A DNA stretch of 64,000 nt from Limnohabitans_A sp048020265 (GCF_048020265.1 NZ_CP171843.1:1364001-1428000), one strand, 5' to 3'. Positions 20,370 to 29,731 are shown, counted from the stretch's first letter. Notes: generated from the sequence alone by a model not told the origin. Numbers and translations are program-made.

Positions 20370-21713
20370 TCAACCCAACACCGATGTCGCCTCCATCTCG
20401 CGCCGGATTTTGTAAGCGTGGGTGCTGGTGTCCATGGCCACGTCGTCCCAAGTCAGGCTTTGCCCTTTGGCCACCGGGCGAATGACTTTGACACCATGGG
20501 CCAGGCCCAGCGGTACGCCGCCCATGCGTTTGGAGGCGGCGGCGGGCAGCAACTTGCCCCAGACGGTGTAGCCACCCTCCCCGTCCAGCATGTCGCCGGG
20601 TTTCAGGTCGCGCTTGGCGGTGGCCACCACGTCGGCGTTCCAGCCGATGGCCACGCCTGTGGGCTCGTTGCGCAGGGCGACGCTGGCCACGCTCACCCCC
20701 ACCTCCAGGCCGATCAGGTGCCAGCGCTTGTAGAGCGTGAAGTAACGGCCAGACGGATCGGTGTGCGCGTTGTACTCTTCAAAACAGTTCTTGATGTAGT
20801 CGGTCTCGGCCTCGACCGTGACCCACACGCCCATGCGGATGTCGTAAGGGATGTGGCGGCCGTCTTTTTCCAGGCTGGAGATCACCTCCACCATGCCTTT
20901 GCGTTCCAGCACGCCACCTTCTGAAATCGGTCGGGTCACAAACGGGATGTCCTCTACGCTGGCGGGCGGATAAAGCAAGCCGTTGCTGGGCACACCCAAG
21001 CCTGTGGCGTTGGAGACCGCGGTGCTCTCAATGGAGGGCTTGGAGCCGTCGAGGAAGCTGTTAAACATTTTGGGGTTGAGGCCGCCGCGCTCGGCCTGCT
21101 CGGGCGTGAGGCCGTAATAGCCCCAGACGGTCTCGGGTGTCGATTCAGAAAAATGAGGCAACCATTTGTGGCCGCGGCCTGCCGCCACCACGGGAAAACC
21201 GCAGGTGCGGGCCCAGTCCACCAGATCGCAAATCAGCGCAGGCTGGTCACCAAAAGCCAATGAATAGACCACCCCCGCTGTCTGGGCGCGGGTCGCGAGC
21301 AAGGGGCCGCAAAACGCATCGGCCTCCACCGTCACGTTGACCACGTGTTTGCGGTTCGCAAAGGCTTCCAGAATGTGGTCGACCGCGTGCAGGGGTGAGC
21401 CGGTGCATTCCACGACCACATCGACCGCCGGGTGGCGCACCAGGCTTTGCCAGTCGTCGCCGACATGGGTGGTGCCGAGTTTCACCGCTTCATCCAGGCT
21501 CTTGGCGGTCAGGCGCTCAGCTTCCCAGCCCACGCGGGCCAGATTGACGCGGGCGTTGGCAGGCGACAAGTCGGCAATGCCGACCAGGTGCACGCCGGGG
21601 GTGCGCGGAATTTGCGCCAGGTACATGGAGCCGAATTTGCCCGCGCCAATCAGGCCGATGCGGATGGGGCGGTTTTCAGCGGCGCGTTGCAGGAGTTTGG
21701 CGTGCAGGTTCAT
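20370..21713 (-). CDS. Homoserine dehydrogenase-like NAD(P)-dependent oxidoreductase with SAF domain
   Basis: Predicted cytoplasmic dehydrogenase of 447 aa, real substrate unknown. A Rossmann nucleotide site is visible as IGLIGAGKFGSMYL near residues 18-31. VDVVVECTGSPLHAVDHIL follows. A catalytic-domain stretch near residue 150 reads VVYSLAFGDQPALICDLVDWAR. The C-terminal region around residues 350-430 (DVVATAKRDLKPGDMLDGEGG) looks like a SAF domain, also found in sialic-acid synthases and altronate dehydratases. The ATG beginning MNLHAKLLQ is preferred over an upstream TTG 14 codons earlier. It stands alone, divergent from map. A role in sugar-acid or hydroxy-acid metabolism is only a guess. 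Confidence 0.75.
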   Translation of the reverse strand: MNLHAKLLQRAAENRPIRIGLIGAGKFGSMYLAQIPRTPGVHLVGIADLSPANARVNLARVGWEAERLTAKSLDEAVKLGTTHVGDDWQSLVRHPAVDVVVECTGSPLHAVDHILEAFANRKHVVNVTVEADAFCGPLLATRAQTAGVVYSLAFGDQPALICDLVDWARTCGFPVVAAGRGHKWLPHFSESTPETVWGYYGLTPEQAERGGLNPKMFNSFLDGSKPSIESTAVSNATGLGVPSNGLLYPPASVEDIPFVTRPISEGGVLERKGMVEVISSLEKDGRHIPYDIRMGVWVTVEAETDYIKNCFEEYNAHTDPSGRYFTLYKRWHLIGLEVGVSVASVALRNEPTGVAIGWNADVVATAKRDLKPGDMLDGEGGYTVWGKLLPAAASKRMGGVPLGLAHGVKVIRPVAKGQSLTWDDVAMDTSTHAYKIRREMEATSVLG

Positions 21714-21902
21714 GCGGAGGCTTTCGGTTCGTCCAATCACATTACAGCTCAGCAAGCGGTCTTGTATTGCTGAATTTTTGAATCACTTTAACCCGTATCT
21801 GCGGGCCATGGTCGACGCTCGGCCCCCGATAAAGTCTCGCGTGCGACCCGCCAAGCAAAACGGTTGCTGCCCTCCGTGAAAGCACTCAGGATCGCTCAAT
21901 GG

Positions 21903-21908
21903 GATAAT
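21903..21908 (+). promoter_or_regulatory. Candidate leaderless promoter of map
   Basis: GATAAT (21903-21908) lies 8 nt before the map ATG at 21917, so the expected start falls on or next to the ATG. There is no Shine-Dalgarno and no clear -35. The rest of 21714-21902, the divergent region, shows no recognised motif. Confidence 0.5.
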
Positions 21909-21916
21909 TCGCCCCC

Positions 21917-22732
21917 ATGACGATCACCATCAAAACCGCCGAAGACATCGAAGGCATGCGCGTGGCTTGCCGCTTGGCCTCGGAAGTCCTCGACTACATC
22001 GAGCCCTTCATCAAACCGGGCATCACCACCAACGAGATTGACAAGCTCTGCCACGACTACATGGTCGATGTGCAAGGCTGCATTCCGGCCCCCCTGAATT
22101 ACGCACCGGGCGGCTACAAGCCCTACCCCAAATCGATCTGCACCTCGATCAACCACCAGGTGTGCCACGGCATCCCGAACGACAAGCCGCTCAAAAAAGG
22201 CGATTCGCTCAACATCGACATCACCACCATCAAGGACGGCTGGCACGGCGATACCAGCCGCATGTTCCATGTGGGCGAAGCCTCGATAGCGGCCAAACGA
22301 CTGGCCAGCCTGACGTATGAAGCCATGTGGAAAGGCATCGAGCAGGTCAAACCCGGCGCCCACCTGGGCGACATTGGCCATGCGATCCAGAAATTCGCCG
22401 AAGGCCATGGGTTTTCGGTGGTGCGCGAGTTTTGCGGCCATGGCATCGGGCGCGGATTCCACGAAGAGCCGCAGGTGCTGCACTACGGCAAACCCGGCAC
22501 CCTGACCGAGTTGGTGCCTGGCATGGTCTTCACCATCGAGCCGATGATCAATGCGGGCAAACGTGACATCAAGGAAATGGGCGATGGCTGGACCATCGTC
22601 ACCAAAGACCACTCCTTGTCTGCCCAATGGGAGCACACTGTGGTGGTCACCGAAACCGGCTACGAGGTTTTGACCCTGTCGGCCGGCAGCCCGCCCATCC
22701 CGGCTTTCATCACCCAAAAAGCCATCGCCTGA
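21917..22732 (+). CDS. map: Methionine aminopeptidase type I
   Basis: Removes the N-terminal Met from nascent proteins, 271 aa. This is the usual size, and residues 1-12 TITIKTAEDIEG are typical. Metal ligands are visible in SLNIDITTIKDGWHGDTSRMF (two Asp), in CGHGIGRGFHEEP (His), in FTIEPMINAG (Glu) and in QWEHTVVV (Glu). In many bacteria map lies near rpsB/tsf, with glnD alongside. Here only glnD follows, 1 bp after the stop, so the two form an operon. Confidence 0.97.
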   Translation: MTITIKTAEDIEGMRVACRLASEVLDYIEPFIKPGITTNEIDKLCHDYMVDVQGCIPAPLNYAPGGYKPYPKSICTSINHQVCHGIPNDKPLKKGDSLNIDITTIKDGWHGDTSRMFHVGEASIAAKRLASLTYEAMWKGIEQVKPGAHLGDIGHAIQKFAEGHGFSVVREFCGHGIGRGFHEEPQVLHYGKPGTLTELVPGMVFTIEPMINAGKRDIKEMGDGWTIVTKDHSLSAQWEHTVVVTETGYEVLTLSAGSPPIPAFITQKAIA

Positions 22733-22733
22733 C

Positions 22734-25373
22734 ATGACCGGCCCGGTGCCCACGGCCGATCTGGCTGCCCTGCGCGACAGCTACAAGCAAGACAAAGCGA
22801 CTGTTTTGCACACCCTGGCCCACAGCGGTGCGGTCACTCGGGGCCTGAAGCAAACCCTGCGGCAGCTGTCCATCCTGGCCGATGGATTGCTGATTGATCT
22901 GTGGCAAAACGCGGGCTTTTCACCTGAGCTGTGTCTGGTGGCCGTGGGCGGCTTCGGCCGGGCCGAGCTGTTTCCTTACTCCGATGTGGATGTGCTGGTG
23001 CTTTTGCCTAACGGCCAATCACCAGAAAACAACCCCGAGTTGCAAGGCCAGCTGGAGCGCTTCATCGGCAGCTGCTGGGACACGGGCCTGGAAATTGGCG
23101 CGAGCGTGCGCACCTTGAGCGAGTGCCTGGCCGAGTCAGCCAAAGACATCACGGTGCAAACCTCGCTGCTGGAGTCGCGCCGTGTAACCGGCAACACACG
23201 TTTGTTTGCCGAGTTTCAAAAACAGTTCCTCGCGGCCATGGACCCGCAGGCCTTCCTGGTGGCCAAAACCCTGGAAATGCGGCAGCGTCACACCAAATTC
23301 GAAGACACGCCTTATGCCCTGGAGCCCAACTGCAAAGAGTCTCCCGGTGGCTTGCGCGATCTGCAGGTGATTTTGTGGGTGGCCCGTGCCGCAGGCTTGG
23401 GCCACAGCTGGGACGAGCTGGCCCGCAAAGGCCTGGCCACAGCGCTGGAAGCGCGGCAAATCAAACGCAACGAAGCCTTGCTGGGTCTGATCCGTGCCCG
23501 CTTGCATTTGCAAGCGAAGCGGCGCGAAGACCGTTTGGTGTTTGATCTGCAAACCAATGTGGCCGAGTCGTTTGGCTATGCGTCCGACGTGACGCCGGAA
23601 GGCCGACTGGCTTTGCGTGCCAGCGAAAAGCTGATGCGCCAATACTACTGGGCCGCCAAGGCAGTCACGCAGCTCAACCAGATCCTGTTGCTCAACATCG
23701 AAGACCGGCTCAAAGCCGATCGAGGTGAATCCGTCAACGATTTCCGGCCCCTGAACGAGCGCTTTTTTGAGAAAGCGGGCCTGATCGAGGTGGCCAGCGA
23801 CGACCTGTACCAAAAGCACCCCCACGCGATCCTGGAGACCTTTTTGCTGTACCAGGCCACGCCGGGTGTGAAAGGCTTTTCGGCCCGAACCCTGCGTGCG
23901 CTATACAACGTACGGGCCATCATGAATGGGCGTTTCCGCGCCGACCCGGTCAACCGCCAGACGTTTTTGCAGATCCTTCAACAGCCCCAGGGCATCACGC
24001 ACGCGATGCGCCTGATGAACGAGACCTCGGTGCTGGGGCGTTACCTGTGGGTGTTCCGGCGCATCGTGGGCCAGATGCAGCACGACCTGTTTCACGCCTA
24101 CACGGTGGACCAGCACATCCTGATGGTGCTGCGCAATGTGCGGCGCTTTTTCATGCCCGAGCATGCGCACGAGTACCCCTTTTGCTCGCAGCTGGCGGGG
24201 GGCTGGGACAAGCCCTGGATTTTGTACACGGCCGCGCTGTTTCACGACATCGCCAAAGGCCGCGGCGGTGACCACTCCAAACTGGGGTGCACCGAAGTGC
24301 GCACCTTTTGCCGTCAACACCAAATCGACAAGGCGGATGCGCAACTGATCGAATTTCTGGTGGGTGAACACCTGACGATGAGCCATGTGGCCCAGAAAGA
24401 AGACCTGAGCGACCCGGAAGTCATCGGCCGCTTTGCCCAGCGCGTCGGCAATGAGCGTCGGCTCACGGCCCTGTATTTGCTCACGGTGGCCGACATCCGG
24501 GGCACCAGCCCCAAAGTGTGGAACGCCTGGAAAGGCAAGCTGCTGGAAGACCTCTACAAATCCACCCTGCGTGTGCTCGGTGGCCGCGCCCCCGACGCCA
24601 ATGCCGAGGTGGAAGCCCGCAAGCGGGAGGCGCTCATCGAACTGGCCCGACAGGCCCAACCGCATGAAGGCCACAAGGCCCTGTGGGACACCCTGGACGT
24701 GAGCTACTTCATGCGCCACGATGCGTCCGACATCGCCTGGCATGCACGGCAGCTCTCACGGCACGTGGCCAGGCCTGCGCCGGAACAATCGCGGACCATT
24801 GTGCGGGCCCGCCCCTCCCCCGTCGGAGAAGGTTTGCAAGTGCTGGTGTTCACACCTGACCAAGCAGACCTGTTTGCCCGCATCTGCGGGCACTTTGACC
24901 AATCAGGCTTCAGCGTGCTGGACGCCAAGATCCACACCACCCGCAGCGGTTGGGCGCTGGACACTTTCCAGATCGTCACCACCATGCTGCCTGAGCATTA
25001 CCGGGAGCTGATGACCATGGTCGAATCGGGCCTGACACAGACGCTGGAGCGCCAAGGCCCCCTGCCCACGCCCACCAAAGGCCGGGTGTCACGCCGGGTG
25101 AAAAGCTTCCCGATCACCCCACGGGTCACCCTCAAACCCGACGAAAAAGCGCAAAACTGGCTGCTCAGCATCTCGGCCAGCGACCGCAATGGCCTGCTCT
25201 ACAGCATCGCCCGCGTTCTGGCCAAGCACGGCATTGACCTGCAACTGGCCAAGATCAGCACTTTGGGCGAACGCGTCGAAGACACCTTCCTGATCAGCGG
25301 CGCTGAGTTGCAGCAAAACAAGGCGCAGATCGAGATCGAGACGGAGCTGCTGGCAGCGCTGCAGGCGGGGTGA
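22734..25373 (+). CDS. glnD: Bifunctional PII uridylyltransferase/uridylyl-removing enzyme GlnD
   Basis: Senses glutamine and adds UMP to, or removes it from, the PII proteins GlnB/GlnK, controlling nitrogen assimilation. It has 879 aa. The nucleotidyltransferase motif GGFGRAELFPYSDVDVLVLL lies near residues 66-85. The HD hydrolase motif LFHDIAKGRGGDHS lies near 502. Two ACT glutamine-sensing domains start near residues 700 (LQVLVFTPDQADLFARI) and 807 (WLLSISASDRNGLLYSI). It follows map with a 1-bp gap. Confidence 0.97.
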   Translation: MTGPVPTADLAALRDSYKQDKATVLHTLAHSGAVTRGLKQTLRQLSILADGLLIDLWQNAGFSPELCLVAVGGFGRAELFPYSDVDVLVLLPNGQSPENNPELQGQLERFIGSCWDTGLEIGASVRTLSECLAESAKDITVQTSLLESRRVTGNTRLFAEFQKQFLAAMDPQAFLVAKTLEMRQRHTKFEDTPYALEPNCKESPGGLRDLQVILWVARAAGLGHSWDELARKGLATALEARQIKRNEALLGLIRARLHLQAKRREDRLVFDLQTNVAESFGYASDVTPEGRLALRASEKLMRQYYWAAKAVTQLNQILLLNIEDRLKADRGESVNDFRPLNERFFEKAGLIEVASDDLYQKHPHAILETFLLYQATPGVKGFSARTLRALYNVRAIMNGRFRADPVNRQTFLQILQQPQGITHAMRLMNETSVLGRYLWVFRRIVGQMQHDLFHAYTVDQHILMVLRNVRRFFMPEHAHEYPFCSQLAGGWDKPWILYTAALFHDIAKGRGGDHSKLGCTEVRTFCRQHQIDKADAQLIEFLVGEHLTMSHVAQKEDLSDPEVIGRFAQRVGNERRLTALYLLTVADIRGTSPKVWNAWKGKLLEDLYKSTLRVLGGRAPDANAEVEARKREALIELARQAQPHEGHKALWDTLDVSYFMRHDASDIAWHARQLSRHVARPAPEQSRTIVRARPSPVGEGLQVLVFTPDQADLFARICGHFDQSGFSVLDAKIHTTRSGWALDTFQIVTTMLPEHYRELMTMVESGLTQTLERQGPLPTPTKGRVSRRVKSFPITPRVTLKPDEKAQNWLLSISASDRNGLLYSIARVLAKHGIDLQLAKISTLGERVEDTFLISGAELQQNKAQIEIETELLAALQAG

Positions 25374-25391
25374 GGCCAGTCAACTGGCCTC
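25372..25391. terminator. Hairpin at the glnD/ygiQ convergence
   Basis: GAGGCCAG (25372-25379) and CTGGCCTC (25384-25391) form a perfect 8-bp stem with loop TCAA. It overlaps the glnD stop codon and ends 4 bp before the ygiQ stop. T-runs are weak on both sides. Confidence 0.55.
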
Positions 25392-25395
25392 TTGG

Positions 25396-27765
25396 TCATG
25401 CTTTTCGGCGTGGTGGCAGACCGGTGTGCTGCGTGAGCATCTGGCCTTTTTTCGGCTGACCCGACCGCTTGGCCGCGGTCGACAAAGCCACCGATGACTT
25501 CCCCCCAGCGCCCGTGCTGTTCTTACGTCGGGCGCTCTTGTAGCCCTCTTCGGCCAGCGGCTGCCAGTTCGGGATCAAATGGTGTTTCCCGTTACCAATC
25601 AGGTCTGAGCGACCCATGGCTTTCAAGGCTTCGCGCAGCAGCGGCCAGTTGTTGGCGTCGTGGTAGCGCAAAAATGCCTTGTGCAGGCGGCGGCGTTTGT
25701 CGCCTTTGACGATGTCCACCTTTTCGCTGTCGCGGGTAATTTTGCGCAGCGGGTTGCGGGTGGAGTGGTACATGGCCGTGGCCGTGGCCATGGGGCTGGG
25801 GTAGAAGGTTTGCACTTGGTCGGCGCGAAAACCGTTCTTTTTGAGCCAGATGGCCAGGTTCATCATGTCTTCGTCGCTGGTGCCTGGGTGGGCGGCGATG
25901 AAATATGGGATGAGGAACTGCTTTTTACCGGCCTCTTCGCTGTACTTGTCGAACATCGACTTGAAGCGGTCATAGGTGCCGATGCCCGGCTTCATCATCT
26001 TGGACAGCGGGCCGCCCTCGGTGTGTTCGGGCGCAATCTTCAGGTAGCCGCCCACATGGTGCTGCACCAGTTCTTTCACATACTCGGGCGACTGCACGGC
26101 CAGGTCGTAGCGCAGACCAGAGCCGATCAGGATTTTCTTGATGCCCTTCAGGTTACGCGCCCGTCGGTACATGTTGATCAGCGGGCCATGGTCGGTGGTC
26201 AGGTTCTGGCAGATGCCGGGGAACACGCAGCTGGGTTTGCGGCAGGCCGATTCGATCTCGGGGCTGCGGCAGCCCAGGCGGTACATGTTGGCCGTGGGGC
26301 CGCCCAGGTCAGAGATGACGCCGGTAAAGCCTTTGACCTTGTCGCGAATGTCTTCCACTTCTCGGATGATAGATTCTTCAGACCGACTTTGGATGATGCG
26401 GCCTTCGTGCTCGGTAATGGAGCAAAAGGTGCAGCCGCCAAAGCAGCCACGCATGATGTTCACGGAAAAGCGGATCATTTCCCAGGCGGGGATTTTGGTC
26501 GCGTGGTCGTGGCTGCCGTTTTCGTCGGCATAGCGCGGGTGCGGGCTGCGGGCATACGGCAGATCGAACACATGGTCCATCTCTGCGGTGGTGAGCGGGA
26601 TGGGCGGCGGTGTGATCCACACGTCGCGGGCGGTGGCGCCCTCCCCGTGCGCTTGCACCAGGCAGCGGGCGTTGCCGGGGTTGGTTTCCAGGTGCAGCAC
26701 GCGGTTGGCGTGGGCATAGAGCACCGGGTCGGACTTGACCTGTTCGTAGCTGGGCAGGCGGATCACGCTTTTGTCGCGGGGCGGGACTTTGTGGGTGCCT
26801 TTGCCGCGCAAAGCAGGGTTGGGCACAAAGGTGAGCGGCATGGCTGCTTGCACGGTGCGGACTTGGGCCACGGCGGTGGACAAACCGGCTTCGAGGTTCT
26901 TGGCGTTGTGGCCTTCGGCCACTTCCTTGGCCTCTTCCTCACGCGCACAGGTCGCGCCCTGCTCCCGTGCCTGGTCCGAAATCATCAAATATGGGTTGAT
27001 GTGCGCCTCAACGTGACCGGGCGAGTCCACGCTGGTGGAGTCGATCTCGAACCAGCCTTCCGGCGTTTCGCGTCGCACAAAAGCGGTGCCGCGCACGTCG
27101 TTGATTTGTTGCACCGGCTCACGCGCGGCCAGGCGGTGGGCGATCTCGACAATCGCACGCTCGGCGTTGCCATAAAGCAGCAGGTCGCACTTGCTGTCTA
27201 CCACGATGGAGCGGCGAACTTTGTCAGACCAGTAGTCGTAATGCGCGATGCGGCGCAGGCTGCCTTCGATGCCGCCGAGCACGATGGGCACTTCCGGGAA
27301 GGCCTCGCGGCAGCGCTGGCTGTACACGATGGCCGCGCGGTCGGGCCGCTTGCCGCCCACATCGCCTGGGGTGTAGGCGTCGTCGCTGCGGATTTTGCGG
27401 TCCGCCGTGTAGCGGTTGATCATGGAGTCCATGTTGCCGCTGGTCACGCCCCAAAACAGGTTGGGTTTGCCCAGGGCCTTGAAGGGCTCGGCACTGGTCC
27501 AATCGGGCTGGGCGATGATGCCAACCCGAAAACCCTGGTTTTCCAACATGCGGCCAATGACCGACATGCCAAAACTGGGATGGTCCACATAGGCGTCACC
27601 CGTGACGATGATGATGTCGCAGCTGTCCCAGCCCAGTTGGGTCATTTCCTCGCGGCTCATCGGCAAAAATGGGGCCGTGCCAAAGCGCTGCGCCCAGTAC
27701 TTGCGGTAACTGGTCAGCGGCTTGGCGTCGCGCGGGAAGAAAGAGACGTCGGTGAAGGCGTTCAT
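25396..27765 (-). CDS. ygiQ: YgiQ family radical SAM protein
   Basis: Radical SAM enzyme of the YgiQ/UPF0313 family, reaction unknown, 789 aa. It has an N-terminal B12-binding-like region (SCDIIIVTGDAYVDHPSFG near residue 50). The family's fixed motif AIVYSQRCREAFPEVPIVLGG lies near residues 145-165. The [4Fe-4S] cluster motif is GCFGGCTFCSITEHEGR near residues 436-452. The C-terminus is rich in Lys, Arg, Ser and Gly and probably disordered. It is an isolated gene, convergent with glnD and divergent from the IMPACT-family gene. Confidence 0.92.
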   Translation of the reverse strand: MNAFTDVSFFPRDAKPLTSYRKYWAQRFGTAPFLPMSREEMTQLGWDSCDIIIVTGDAYVDHPSFGMSVIGRMLENQGFRVGIIAQPDWTSAEPFKALGKPNLFWGVTSGNMDSMINRYTADRKIRSDDAYTPGDVGGKRPDRAAIVYSQRCREAFPEVPIVLGGIEGSLRRIAHYDYWSDKVRRSIVVDSKCDLLLYGNAERAIVEIAHRLAAREPVQQINDVRGTAFVRRETPEGWFEIDSTSVDSPGHVEAHINPYLMISDQAREQGATCAREEEAKEVAEGHNAKNLEAGLSTAVAQVRTVQAAMPLTFVPNPALRGKGTHKVPPRDKSVIRLPSYEQVKSDPVLYAHANRVLHLETNPGNARCLVQAHGEGATARDVWITPPPIPLTTAEMDHVFDLPYARSPHPRYADENGSHDHATKIPAWEMIRFSVNIMRGCFGGCTFCSITEHEGRIIQSRSEESIIREVEDIRDKVKGFTGVISDLGGPTANMYRLGCRSPEIESACRKPSCVFPGICQNLTTDHGPLINMYRRARNLKGIKKILIGSGLRYDLAVQSPEYVKELVQHHVGGYLKIAPEHTEGGPLSKMMKPGIGTYDRFKSMFDKYSEEAGKKQFLIPYFIAAHPGTSDEDMMNLAIWLKKNGFRADQVQTFYPSPMATATAMYHSTRNPLRKITRDSEKVDIVKGDKRRRLHKAFLRYHDANNWPLLREALKAMGRSDLIGNGKHHLIPNWQPLAEEGYKSARRKNSTGAGGKSSVALSTAAKRSGQPKKGQMLTQHTGLPPRRKA

Positions 27766-27896
27766 GTGCTGGGTATCGGGGATAACCCGCTAGTGTAGGG
27801 GTTTGGGGGTGGGCTTGAGAAAGCAGCGGGTATTCAGCCAAAAAGAGGCAAAACCGCATGACCGGGTGGTTTGAATCCGGCCATCACCGCATCCAG

Positions 27897-27902
27897 GACA
27901 AT
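27897..27902 (+). promoter_or_regulatory. Possible leaderless promoter of the IMPACT-family gene
   Basis: GACAAT lies 6 nt before the ATG at 27909. An AGGA 10 nt before the ATG overlaps it and could instead act as a ribosome-binding site, so this case is ambiguous. Confidence 0.3.
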
Positions 27903-27908
27903 CGAGTT

Positions 27909-28508
27909 ATGCCGTTCTCGCTCGCCCGTCCCGCTCACCACGAGTTGATCATCAAAAAAAGCCGTTTCATCGCCTGCGTCGAAACGGTCTCTGGGCGTGA
28001 CGAAGCGCTCAACCGTGTGGCGCAACTCAAGGCCCAGCACCCGGACGCCGCCCATGTCTGCTGGGCCCTGCTCGCGGGTGGACAGTCGGCCGCCAACGAC
28101 GACGGTGAGCCGGGCGGCACCGCCGGTCGCCCCATGCTGGAGGTGCTGCGGCATCAGGATCTTGAGGGCGTAATGGCATCGGTGGTACGTTACTTTGGCG
28201 GCGTGAAGCTGGGCGCAGGCGGTCTGGTGCGGGCCTACACCGACGCCGTGGCGCAAGCTTTGCTTAAGGCAGACAAGGTGGCACAGATCAAGACACGGCA
28301 TCTGGCCTGCAGCGTGCCCTATGCACTGGAAGGCCTCGTTCGCAGGGAGCTGGACGGGGTAGAAGCCGTGTTGAACAGCGTCACACACGCCAGCATGGTG
28401 ACCCTGCAATTTGAATTGCCAGAAACCCAATCCGCGGCCTTGGTGACGCGCCTGAACGAGAGTGGGCGCGGCCAGTTGATTTGGCTGGACACCGAACAAG
28501 GGGCTTGA
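27909..28508 (+). CDS. IMPACT/YigZ family protein
   Basis: Member of the UPF0029/YigZ family related to the eukaryotic translation regulator IMPACT, 199 aa. The family signature is clear: KSRFIACVETVSG near residues 19-31, HVCWALL, then DDGEPGGTAGRPMLEVL near 65-81 and VVRYFGGVKLGAGGLVRAY near 95-113. A C-terminal DUF1949-like ferredoxin-fold half follows. The ATG beginning MPFSLARPAHHEL is chosen by family alignment. The open frame extends 17 codons upstream, which I regard as untranslated. Molecular function is not established in bacteria. Confidence 0.9.
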   Translation: MPFSLARPAHHELIIKKSRFIACVETVSGRDEALNRVAQLKAQHPDAAHVCWALLAGGQSAANDDGEPGGTAGRPMLEVLRHQDLEGVMASVVRYFGGVKLGAGGLVRAYTDAVAQALLKADKVAQIKTRHLACSVPYALEGLVRRELDGVEAVLNSVTHASMVTLQFELPETQSAALVTRLNESGRGQLIWLDTEQGA

Positions 28509-28517
28509 AGTCCCCCG

Positions 28518-28523
28518 GATAAT
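28518..28523 (+). promoter_or_regulatory. Candidate leaderless promoter of the chrA pair
   Basis: GATAAT (28518-28523) lies 6 nt before the ATG at 28530, so the predicted start coincides with the A of the ATG. No Shine-Dalgarno is seen. Confidence 0.45.
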
Positions 28524-28529
28524 GGCGGC

Positions 28530-29126
28530 ATGTCAGAACTTGTCCTCTTGAACAGCCCGCGCTCCAAAACCGATCTTTTTGTGTCTTTCACCCTGCTGGC
28601 ACTGCAGGGTTTTGGTGGCGTTTTGGCTGTGGTTCAGCGCGAACTGGTCGAGAAAAAGCGCTGGATGACCCGCGAGCAATTTGTCGAAGACTGGGCCGTC
28701 GCCCAGGTCATGCCCGGCCCCAATGTGGTCAATCTCTCGCTGATGATCGGCGGTCGTTACTTTGGCCTGCCGGGTGCTTTGGCAGGCGTGGCGGGCATGC
28801 TGGCCGCCCCCTTGGTGGTGGTTTTGCTGTTGGCTGTGGCTTTTGGCGGCGTGTCGCAAGAGCCTTGGGCACAAGGCGCCTTGCGTGGCATGGGCGCGGT
28901 CTCGGCGGGTCTGATTGCGGCGGTGGGCCTCAAACTGATCACGGCCCTGCGCCACAACCCGATGGGCAAACCGGTCTGCATCGCTTTGGCTCTAGCCACT
29001 TTCGCTGGGGTTGGGGTATTGCGATGGCCCTTGTTTGCGGTGCTGCTGGGCACGGGCTTGATGGCCTGTGCTTGGGCCTATCTGCAACTGGCACGACAAG
29101 CCAGCCAGACCCGGGGTTGGCCATGA
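28530..29126 (+). CDS. Chromate transporter, N-terminal-type half (short-chain ChrA)
   Basis: Membrane protein of 198 aa with one CHR domain. Features are FTLLALQGFGGVLAVVQRELVEKKRW near residues 15-40 and EDWAVAQVMPGPNVVNLSLMIG near 50-71. Both are hallmarks of ChrA, which expels chromate in exchange for protons or takes up sulfate-like anions. Here ChrA is split into two single-domain proteins joined by an ATGA overlap, the known paired short-chain architecture that works as a heterodimer. Substrate specificity for chromate is not assured without a chrB neighbour. Confidence 0.88.
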   Translation: MSELVLLNSPRSKTDLFVSFTLLALQGFGGVLAVVQRELVEKKRWMTREQFVEDWAVAQVMPGPNVVNLSLMIGGRYFGLPGALAGVAGMLAAPLVVVLLLAVAFGGVSQEPWAQGALRGMGAVSAGLIAAVGLKLITALRHNPMGKPVCIALALATFAGVGVLRWPLFAVLLGTGLMACAWAYLQLARQASQTRGWP

Positions 29127-29725
29127 ACCCGGTGCTTCAACTGTCGGTCCAGGATTGGCTGAGCCTGTTCAGCCACTTTGCCTCTTTGTCGCTGCTGGCC
29201 GTAGGTGGCGCGATCACCACCGCGCCGGACATGCACCGCTACCTGGTGGATGAAACACATTGGCTGAGCGAGTCGCAATTCACCTCGTCGATTGCGTTGG
29301 CGCAGTCTGCACCAGGGCCCAATATTTTGTTTGTGGCGCTGATGGGCTTCAACGTGGGCTTGAACGCCGCTGCTGGTCTGGGCGGCGGCTGGTTCAGTGC
29401 TGCCCTGGCCAGTTTGGGTGTGTTGCTGGCCATGTTGGGCATCATGCTGCCCTCTTCCATCCTGACCTACACGGCCACGCGCTGGGCGCACCAACACCGC
29501 GACAAGCTGGGCATCCGGGCCTTCAAATCGGGCATGGCTCCCATCGTGATTGCGCTTTTGTTGAGCACGGCCTGGCTGCTCACCATCAGCCACAACCAGC
29601 CTGCACGCGACTGGCCTTTGTACGTGTTGACCGCCGTCACCACCCTGGTGGTCTGGCGCACCCGGGTCCACATGCTGTGGTTGATCGGCCTGGGTGCCCT
29701 GCTCGGTGGGCTGGGCTGGGTTTGA
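29123..29725 (+). CDS. Chromate transporter, C-terminal-type half (short-chain ChrA)
   Basis: Second CHR-domain membrane protein, 200 aa. FASLSLLAVGGAITTAPDMHRYLV near residues 15-38 and SSIALAQSAPGPNILFVALMG near 53-73 mirror the partner's motifs, as expected for the two inverted halves of a ChrA transporter. The start ATG at 29123 overlaps the first half's stop. The frame is open further upstream, but that part is only an out-of-frame reading of the partner gene. It ends 6 bp before the convergent lipoprotein gene. Confidence 0.88.
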   Translation: MNPVLQLSVQDWLSLFSHFASLSLLAVGGAITTAPDMHRYLVDETHWLSESQFTSSIALAQSAPGPNILFVALMGFNVGLNAAAGLGGGWFSAALASLGVLLAMLGIMLPSSILTYTATRWAHQHRDKLGIRAFKSGMAPIVIALLLSTAWLLTISHNQPARDWPLYVLTAVTTLVVWRTRVHMLWLIGLGALLGGLGWV

Positions 29726-29731
29726 GCCCGA

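Noticed and set aside
25660..27798. 712-aa open frame opposite ygiQ
   Set aside because: Antisense shadow of a complete radical SAM gene. Sequence lacks any domain.
28530..29725. chrA broken by a frameshift
   Set aside because: The join is a clean ATGA stop-start and each half has a complete CHR domain, the known two-protein form.
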